Positions 1 to 4,870 of a DNA stretch of 5,936 bases are shown piece after piece. The notes under the pieces are model-generated. The model made no database searches, was not told the origin of the DNA, and worked only from the letters and a program-made list of their open reading frames with translations. The stretch comes from Verrucomicrobia bacterium 12-59-8. GTDB taxonomy: Bacteria; Verrucomicrobiota; Verrucomicrobiae; Verrucomicrobiales; Verrucomicrobiaceae. A program made the position numbers and the translations under genes. Location: NCBI GenBank assembly GCA_002279765.1, contig NCCR01000262.1:1-5936 (forward strand), written 5' to 3'. Numbering within the stretch: the first letter of the stretch is position 1; each line of letters begins with the position of its first letter.

Positions 1-549
1 TCCTACACCCTCAAAGCCTCCGCCCCCGGCGATCACGCCCTCACCGCCCGCGTCATTGATCCCAGCGGTGCCACCAAAGAACACTCCATCTCCATTGCCG
101 TCTTCGACAACAAAACCAAAGACAGCCTGCCCTGGAAAGAAGAGTTCGCCCTCGCCAATCGAACCACCTCCGACGATGGCAAGACTTCCTGGACAGCCAC
201 TCGCTCCAAAGGTGTCTTCGAGGTGAAAGAAAACGCCCTCTTCATCAACGATAAAGGCGACGAAGGCATCTTCCGCACTGGCGAGATCAACATCACCCAA
301 AGCCCTGTGGACATCAGCCTCGACATCAGCTCTCAGGGCGGCGTGGACAAAGGCGACTATGTCAAACTCTACCAAATCGTGGACGGAGGAACCGAAAAGC
401 TCATCGGCGAAATCAAAGGCAGGCAAAGCCATTTATCCACCATGCGCGGCACAGCTACTGGCAAAAAACTCATTCTCATCATGCGCTCCAAAGTCTCCAG
501 TGACGACGAAGTCTTCATCATCGATAACCTCAAAGTCACTCCACGCTAG
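1..549 (+). CDS. C-terminal part of a probable secreted beta-domain protein (5' end outside window)
   Basis: The frame is open from base 1 to the TAG at 547-549, giving 182 visible residues with no start seen. Residues 1 to about 38 read as the last strands of an Ig-like domain (alternating hydrophobic pattern, with HALTARVIDPSG). From about residue 42 a second domain begins with LPWKEEF and ends with FIIDNLKVTPR. Its alternating strands, a DISLDISSQG strand and the closing 'DNLKV' strand are typical of jelly-roll or concanavalin-like modules that end large secreted Verrucomicrobia/Planctomycetes proteins. Catalytic residues are not recognisable, and the enzymatic or binding function must lie upstream. 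The domain naming is inferred from strand pattern, not from a catalytic motif. The next gene is convergent, so this is the last gene of its transcript in this direction. The full-length protein could be a sugar-binding, PQQ-type or sulfatase-like exoprotein; I cannot tell which. Confidence 0.75.
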   Translation, partial: SYTLKASAPGDHALTARVIDPSGATKEHSISIAVFDNKTKDSLPWKEEFALANRTTSDDGKTSWTATRSKGVFEVKENALFINDKGDEGIFRTGEINITQSPVDISLDISSQGGVDKGDYVKLYQIVDGGTEKLIGEIKGRQSHLSTMRGTATGKKLILIMRSKVSSDDEVFIIDNLKVTPR

Positions 550-556
550 GCGTGGA
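540..556 (+). other. Perfect 7-bp hairpin with the stop codon TAG as its loop
   Basis: TCCACGC (540-546) and GCGTGGA (550-556) are exact reverse complements separated only by TAG, which is the stop codon of the upstream gene. It lies in the gap between two convergent genes, so it could help end transcription or protect the 3' end on either strand. No T-run follows on either strand, so it is not a canonical intrinsic terminator. Confidence 0.5.
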
Positions 557-568
557 ATACAGGCCCAT

Positions 569-590
569 CCACGAGCAGTCTTGGTCGTGG
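569..590. other. Second small hairpin in the convergent gap
   Basis: CCACGA (569-574) pairs perfectly with TCGTGG (585-590) around a 10-nt loop. It shares the CCACG/CGTGG arm sequence with the hairpin at 540-556, so arms of the two can also pair with each other. It lies 3' of both convergent genes. No T-run is present. A role in 3'-end formation is inferred from position only. Confidence 0.35.
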
Positions 591-622
591 TGAAGTCATC
601 GCGTTTGTCTGCTGACCTGCGA

Positions 623-1375
623 TCAATAAGTCGCCCTGCCGCCAGACAAATCGAACACGGCCCCAGTCGTGAAAGAGCAATCCTCCGAACTGAGCCACGC
701 CACCATCGCCGCCGCTTCCTCCTTTTGCCCAAAGCGGTTCATCGGGATCTTCGAGAGCATGTAGTCGATGTGCTGCTTCGTCATCTGCTTCAAGATGTCC
801 GTCTCGATCACCGCAGGCGTGATGGCATTGACGATGATATTGCTGGTCGCGAGCTCCTTGCCGAGAGACTTCGTCAAAGCAACAACACCCGCCTTGGAGG
901 CGCTATAGTGCGCGGCGTTCGGATTCCCCTCCTTGCCCGCGATCGAGGCGATGTTCACGATCCGGCCATAGCCATTTTTGAGCATGTGCGGCACCACGGC
1001 GTGGCAGCAGTGGAAAGGGCCGTTCAGATTGATCGCCAACACACGCTGCCATTCAGCGGGGTCGGTCTCCCAGGTCTTGGCGTTTGTGCCGGCGATGCCT
1101 GCGTTGTTCACGAGGATGTCGATCTTGCCGAAAGCACCGATGGTGGATGCAGCGGCACTTTCCACAGAGGAGATGCTGGTGAGATCCACGGTGGCTGTGT
1201 GTACTTTCCCAAGAGCAGAAAGTTCAGCCTTGGCAGCTTCCAGTGCAGCCGCATCGATATCCCAAAGACAAACTCCCGCCCCAGAGTGCAGCAGGCGTTC
1301 TGCGATGGCGTAGCCGATTCCGCGTGCGCCACCGGTGATGATGGCAACTCTGTCCTTGAGGTCGATTTGATTCAT
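623..1375 (-). CDS. Classical SDR-family NAD(P)-dependent oxidoreductase, 250 aa
   Basis: Cytoplasmic Rossmann-fold oxidoreductase that should interconvert a hydroxyl and a keto group using a nicotinamide cofactor. Seen: the glycine-rich cofactor motif TGGARGIG (residues 14-21), D64 before the adenine pocket, NNAG (90-93), and the complete catalytic tetrad N116, S144, Y157, K161 (YSASK). The acidic D39 at the end of the second strand (CLWDID) favours NAD(H) over NADP(H). The 250-residue length is normal for classical SDRs. The SIAGKEGNPNA segment (145-155) and LTKSLGKELA resemble SDRs annotated as FabG-like 3-oxoacyl-ACP reductases or 2-keto-3-deoxy-sugar-acid dehydrogenases, so a sugar-acid substrate is possible but unproven. 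The gene starts 17 nt after the FKBP stop codon, and the two are probably cotranscribed. No Shine-Dalgarno motif sits at normal spacing; a GGAGG lies about 22 nt upstream, inside the end of the preceding gene. ATG at 1375 is chosen because it places the cofactor motif at the usual position. Confidence 0.95.
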   Translation of the reverse strand: MNQIDLKDRVAIITGGARGIGYAIAERLLHSGAGVCLWDIDAAALEAAKAELSALGKVHTATVDLTSISSVESAAASTIGAFGKIDILVNNAGIAGTNAKTWETDPAEWQRVLAINLNGPFHCCHAVVPHMLKNGYGRIVNIASIAGKEGNPNAAHYSASKAGVVALTKSLGKELATSNIIVNAITPAVIETDILKQMTKQHIDYMLSKIPMNRFGQKEEAAAMVAWLSSEDCSFTTGAVFDLSGGRATY

Positions 1376-1392
1376 GAGCAGAACAATCGCGC

Positions 1393-1797
1393 CTAGTCCT
1401 CCCAGACTTTCAGCAGTTCCACTTCAAAGATCAGCGTTTCATTCGGCCCGATGTCGATTCCCGCCCCGCGTTTGCCATAGGCCAGCTCCGGCGGGATGAA
1501 AAAGCGGAACTTTGCCCCCTCCTGCATGAGCTGCAATCCTTCGGTCCAGCCTTTGATCACCCGCTTGAGCGGAAACTCCGCCGGTTCACGCCCAGCCAGA
1601 TAGGAACTGTCAAATTCCACGCCATTGAGCAGCGTGCCGCGATAATTCACCACCACAGTGTCCTTTACCTTCGGGCTCTTCCCTGCGCCAGGAGTGAGCA
1701 CCTGGTATTGCAGACCGCTGGCAGTGGTGGTGATGCCTTCTTTCGTGGCGTTTTCGGCGAGGAAGGCTTTGCCGGTTTCGAGAACAGATTGGGACAT
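1393..1797 (-). CDS. FKBP-type peptidyl-prolyl cis-trans isomerase, 134 aa
   Basis: Catalyses cis-trans isomerisation of X-Pro bonds to aid protein folding. The FKBP fold spans about residues 27-132. Residues matching the FKBP12 pocket are all present: Y52, F62, D63, F75, V80, I81, W84, Y107 and F124 (FKBP12 Y26, F36, D37, F46, V55, I56, W59, Y82, F99), so it should be active. There is no signal peptide, so it is cytoplasmic. The first 26 residues (GKAFLAENATKEG) resemble the last part of the long N-terminal helix that precedes the catalytic domain in Mip/FklB-type proteins, but the dimerisation domain proper is absent. The start is well fixed: an in-frame TGA lies at 1822-1824 with no ATG, GTG or TTG between it and the ATG. 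The leader upstream is pyrimidine-rich and has no Shine-Dalgarno motif. It is the first gene of a leftward pair with the SDR gene and is divergent from the large haem protein gene. Confidence 0.95.
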   Translation of the reverse strand: MSQSVLETGKAFLAENATKEGITTTASGLQYQVLTPGAGKSPKVKDTVVVNYRGTLLNGVEFDSSYLAGREPAEFPLKRVIKGWTEGLQLMQEGAKFRFFIPPELAYGKRGAGIDIGPNETLIFEVELLKVWED

Positions 1798-1937
1798 GGT
1801 AAAAGGGTAAAAGGGCGGGCTTCATCACTGCAAGCCTTGGCGCATGCAACCGTAAATCACACACAATGCGCCGTTGGTTTCGTCGAAATCATTGCCACAC
1901 TATGAACGTATCCTGACTACCCCCACTCCCCTTTTTC
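1798..1937. promoter_or_regulatory. Divergent intergenic region between FKBP and haem-protein genes
   Basis: These 140 bp must carry the start signals for both the leftward FKBP-SDR pair and the rightward haem-protein gene. I looked for sigma-70 hexamers on both strands and found only weak candidates, such as TTGCCA at 1892-1897 with a poor -10 partner, so no promoter is called. Both gene starts lack a Shine-Dalgarno sequence: the bases before 1938 are C/T-rich (CCCCACTCCCCTTTTTC), and the leader of the FKBP gene is also pyrimidine-rich. The clearest feature in the region is the inverted repeat at 1839-1872. Confidence 0.5.
1839..1872. repeat. Perfect 7-bp inverted repeat, operator or leader-hairpin candidate
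   Basis: GGCGCAT (1839-1845) and ATGCGCC (1866-1872) are exact reverse complements with a 20-bp spacer, extendable by a T-G wobble. It sits in the middle of the divergent promoter region, where a dimeric regulator could bind, or it could form a hairpin in the FKBP leader RNA. One such repeat is not far above chance for 140 bp, so the functional reading is tentative. Confidence 0.3.
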
Positions 1938-4652
1938 ATGCTTCGTTGCCTCATCTTCGCCTCTCTCGCGATTCCATGCCTGCTGTCCGCCGCCGAACGC
2001 GGCCAGGACGCCTACACTCAGCGCATCCTGCCCCTGCTGCAAAAATTCTGCTACGACTGCCATGGCGATGGCTCTGACAAAGGCGACTTCGCGCTCGATG
2101 AATATCCCGAATTTTCCAAGCTCATCGGGGACAAGGTGCTGTGGGACCATACGCGCCAGCAGCTCGTCACGCACGTGATGCCACCTGAAAAGAAGGACAA
2201 GCCCTCCCTGGCGGAGCGCGATGAAATCGTCGCCTGGATCGACAACACCGTGTTCTGGTTTGATCCGCAGAAGATTGATCCCGGCCACATCACCTACCGC
2301 CGCCTCAACCGCACCGAGTACAACAACACCATCCGAGATCTCCTGCTGGTGGACATTAAACCCGCCAACGACTTCCCGCCGGATGACACCGGCTACGGTT
2401 TCGACAACATTGGCGACGTGCTCAGCATCTCGCCACTGCTAATGGAAAAATACATTCGTGCCGCCAATGCCGTGGCGGTCAAGGCACTGGACACTTCCGA
2501 TGTCCCGCGTCTGGATATGGAGCTGGGTGCCAAGAAGTTCTGGAACCAGAAAGGTGAAACGAAAGAGTGGGGGGGCATCCGCTGGTTCCATAGCAATGCC
2601 GATGCCGCCACCAAGTTCACCGCGCCCGCCTACGGCAACTACCGGCTGAAATTCAGCCTCTCTGCGACCCAGGCCGGACCGGATGCCGCCAAAGTGGTCC
2701 TGAGAGTCGATGACAAGGAGCTCGGCACCTTCGACGTGACCGCCCCGTATCACGGCGACAAAGGCCCGTGGCAGACGATTAAGCAGATGGTCCCGCTCAA
2801 AAGCGGCGAACACAAAATCGTGGTGCGCTTTGTGAATGATTTTGCAGACCCGCAGAATCCAGATCCCGACAAGCGCGACCGCAACCTCGCACTCGAAAAG
2901 ATCGAAATCGAAGGCCCCGACGGTCTGCTGCCGCCACGTGGCACCCGGCTGGTGCAGTGGCTGCTCGATGGCAAACCTGCCGGCCTGCCTGCCATCAATC
3001 TCAGCGGTGAGGATTTTGAAAATGGACAGAGCAATGCGACCCGAGACACAGGCACCATCGAGCTGGCCTCGAACGGCTACGTGAAGCATCACCTCGATCT
3101 CGCCATGCCCGGCAAGTACCGCCTCATCATCAAAGCAGGCGCACAACAGGCCGGTGGCGAACCGGCGAAATTCGACGTGCGCATCGGTGGAAAAAATGCC
3201 GGCTCTTTCTCCATCACGGCCAAAGACCAGACACCGCAGTGGTTCACCGCTGAAGCCGAACTGCCAGCGGGCAAGCATGAAATCCAGGTTTGGTTCCTGA
3301 ACGATTTCTATGATGAGAAAACCCACGATGACCGCAACTTCTGGCTGCATCAGCTCACGGTGGAAGGTCCGCTCGGTCAGCCCGGCGGCATCGCTGCAGC
3401 AGACCTACATGGTTTGGTGGACAAACTCGGCCAGCGCCTGTTCCGCCGCCCGCTGCTCGATGCTGAAAAAGCCAAATGGCGCGGCATCGCCGATCTCGGA
3501 CTCAAAGAAAACCTGCCTCCGCTGGAAACCATGAGCTACGTTCTGCGCGGCATGCTCATGTCCCCCGGGTTTCTCTACCGTGGCTCCCCCATCCCTGTAG
3601 GTGAGGCCAAAAATGGCGTCGCCTTGATTGATGAGTACAGCCTCGCTTCACGCCTCTCCTACTTCCTCTGGTCCGCGCCGCCGGATGAAAAGCTCCTGCA
3701 ACTTGCCGCCAAAGGCGAGCTCCGTAAAAATCTCGCGGCGGAAGTGAAGCGCATGATTGCCGACTACCGCGCCTACAGCCTCTCTGAGGACTTCGCCGGC
3801 CAGTGGCTTCAGTTACGCGACATGGACATCGTCGATGTGGACACAAAGCGTTTCCCTGAATGGAAGGGCGGACTTGGTTACGCAATGAAGAAAGAGTCCC
3901 AAACCTTCTTTGACAACATCCTGCGCAACAACCTCAGCGTCATCGAGTTCCTAAACGCAGACTACACCTTCCTCAATGAAAAGCTCGCCCGCTACTATGG
4001 CATCCAGGGTGTCAAAGGGGACAAATACCAAAAGGTGTCGCTGCAAGGCACGCCGCGTGGCGGCATTCTGACCCAGGGCAGCATCCTAACCCTCACCTCC
4101 ACCCCGACACGCACCTCACCGGTGAAGCGCGGCAAGTACCTGCTCGAAAACATCCTCGGCACCCCGCCACCACCTGCCCCTGGTGGCGTACCTCCGTTGG
4201 ATGAGAGGAAGCAGCAGTTTGGCAAGCTCACCCTGCGCCAGCAATTCGCTGAACATCGCAGCAATGCCTCTTGTGCTGGCTGTCACGCCTTCCTCGATCC
4301 CATGGGCTTCGCCTTTGAAAACTACGACGCCATCGGCCGCTGGCGTGACGAGGAAAAGAAGCAGCCCATCGATGCCTCCGGTGCCCTCGTTCGAGGCCAG
4401 ACCTTTGCCAACCTCGCTGAACTGCGCACCATCCTTGTGCGTGACATGAGCGATCAGTTTGTCAAAAACCTCGCCGATAACCTCCTCATCTACGCCCTGG
4501 GTCGCGGACTCGAATACTCCGACAAACCCACCGTGGAGGAAATTTTGCGCAAAGCCAAAGCCTCAGGAAACTGCATGCAGGACATCATCCTCGCGGTGTG
4601 TGAAAGCGTGCCGTTTCAGAAGATGCGGGTGTCCCAGCAGGCCTCCGAATAA
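1938..4652 (+). CDS. Secreted DUF1592/DUF1588-family cytochrome c-like protein with tandem carbohydrate-binding-like modules, 904 aa
   Basis: A Sec signal peptide (residues 1-19, hydrophobic core followed by LLSAA) sends it to the periplasm or outside; Cys14 follows Pro, which does not fit a lipobox. Domains in order: haem domain about 20-105 with CYDCH (38-42) and M81 in HVMPP as a possible axial ligand; DUF1587 about 118-185 (YRRLNRTEYNNTIRDLL from Y120); two similar beta modules about 205-328 and 354-480; DUF1595 about 485-550 (QRLFRRPL); DUF1592 about 563-690 (ASRLSYFLW, then ADYTFLNEKLARYYG); DUF1588 about 700-800 (TSTPTRTSPVKRG, GTPPPPAPGGVP and a second haem-type site CAGCH at 779-783, then DPMGFAFENYDAIGRWR); DUF1585 about 818-893. 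Two covalent haems are therefore predicted. The biochemical role of the family is not established; it is thought to link electron transfer to extracellular substrate handling. The start is fixed by an in-frame TGA at 1914-1916 and by the signal peptide. No ribosome-binding site is visible. The often-paired DUF1552 gene is not adjacent. Confidence 0.96.
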   Translation: MLRCLIFASLAIPCLLSAAERGQDAYTQRILPLLQKFCYDCHGDGSDKGDFALDEYPEFSKLIGDKVLWDHTRQQLVTHVMPPEKKDKPSLAERDEIVAWIDNTVFWFDPQKIDPGHITYRRLNRTEYNNTIRDLLLVDIKPANDFPPDDTGYGFDNIGDVLSISPLLMEKYIRAANAVAVKALDTSDVPRLDMELGAKKFWNQKGETKEWGGIRWFHSNADAATKFTAPAYGNYRLKFSLSATQAGPDAAKVVLRVDDKELGTFDVTAPYHGDKGPWQTIKQMVPLKSGEHKIVVRFVNDFADPQNPDPDKRDRNLALEKIEIEGPDGLLPPRGTRLVQWLLDGKPAGLPAINLSGEDFENGQSNATRDTGTIELASNGYVKHHLDLAMPGKYRLIIKAGAQQAGGEPAKFDVRIGGKNAGSFSITAKDQTPQWFTAEAELPAGKHEIQVWFLNDFYDEKTHDDRNFWLHQLTVEGPLGQPGGIAAADLHGLVDKLGQRLFRRPLLDAEKAKWRGIADLGLKENLPPLETMSYVLRGMLMSPGFLYRGSPIPVGEAKNGVALIDEYSLASRLSYFLWSAPPDEKLLQLAAKGELRKNLAAEVKRMIADYRAYSLSEDFAGQWLQLRDMDIVDVDTKRFPEWKGGLGYAMKKESQTFFDNILRNNLSVIEFLNADYTFLNEKLARYYGIQGVKGDKYQKVSLQGTPRGGILTQGSILTLTSTPTRTSPVKRGKYLLENILGTPPPPAPGGVPPLDERKQQFGKLTLRQQFAEHRSNASCAGCHAFLDPMGFAFENYDAIGRWRDEEKKQPIDASGALVRGQTFANLAELRTILVRDMSDQFVKNLADNLLIYALGRGLEYSDKPTVEEILRKAKASGNCMQDIILAVCESVPFQKMRVSQQASE
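2550..3377 (+). repeat. Two diverged tandem carbohydrate-binding-like modules within the haem protein
   Basis: Protein-level repeat inside the 904-residue product. Module 1 (residues about 205-328) and module 2 (about 354-480) share the order GxYRL, a V-R-I/V-D/G strand, PxxxGxH, then a F-x-ND-F-x-D loop (N300-D301 and N455-D456), then DRN (314-316 and 465-467), ending in EGP. The acidic ND...D...DRN pattern resembles calcium-dependent xylan-binding modules of the CBM60/CBM36 type, where such residues hold calcium and sugar. The assignment is by motif, so ligand and calcium binding are inferred. The linker between the modules is about 25 residues. Confidence 0.7.
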
Positions 4653-4870
4653 TCATCCTTGGTGGATCTGAGCCCAAGAAAAAACGCAGATCTCCTCATC
4701 ATGTCTGGGCTCCATGGAAAGGATCGGTGACGTGATCTGCAACGGGGAAATGAGTTTTACGAGACGCTACATGATCACCCGAACTCATGTCTTGCCTGCG
4801 GCAGGTCTGAACTGCTGTGCTTGTGGCGGTCAATGATCAGGCTGCCAAGCAGTGGGGGAAGCAACCAACG
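4653..4870. other. Convergent intergenic region rich in competing inverted repeats
   Basis: No coding sequence is supported in these 218 bp. Perfect arms seen: GATCTG 4665-4670 with CAGATC 4687-4692; GAGCCCA 4670-4676 with TGGGCTC 4706-4712; GCAGATC 4686-4692 with GATCTGC 4734-4740; ATGAGTT 4750-4756 with AACTCAT 4782-4788; ACATGA 4769-4774 with TCATGT 4785-4790; CCTG 4795-4798 with CAGG 4802-4805; ACTGCT 4811-4816 with AGCAGT 4848-4853. Several share an arm and so exclude one another. The heptamer ATGATCA occurs twice (4771 and 4833). Roughly one perfect 7-bp pair would be expected by chance in this length and three are seen, so the enrichment is modest. Confidence 0.5.
4676..4740 (-). terminator. 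Probable intrinsic terminator for the leftward gene
   Basis: Read on the minus strand, GCAGATC (4740-4734) pairs perfectly with GATCTGC (4692-4686), followed by G and then TTTTTTCTT (4684-4676). A TCCT/AGGA pair continues the stem inside the loop after a one-sided bulge. The loop is long (41 nt), which weakens the call, but the run of six T directly after the stem and the position about 130 nt beyond the stop codon at 4871 fit a Rho-independent terminator. No equivalent T-run serves the rightward gene. Confidence 0.5.

Noticed and set aside
359..1396. 345-residue open frame on the plus strand
   Set aside because: It runs antisense through the SDR gene and overlaps the 3' end of the first gene. 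Its translation is Arg/His/Ser-rich with no domain, while the minus strand gives a complete SDR.
1892..1920. Sigma-70 promoter for the haem gene (TTGCCA with a hexamer 17 bp later)
   Set aside because: The -10 partner GACTAC matches the consensus at only two of six positions, which is too weak to call.
1938..1997. Lipoprotein signal at Cys14 of the haem protein
   Set aside because: The residue before Cys14 is Pro, which does not fit the lipobox, and a normal signal peptidase I site (LLSAA) follows.
2439..3350. 303-residue open frame on the minus strand
   Set aside because: Antisense to the carbohydrate-binding-like modules of the haem protein. Long antisense frames are common in GC-rich coding DNA, and no motif is visible.
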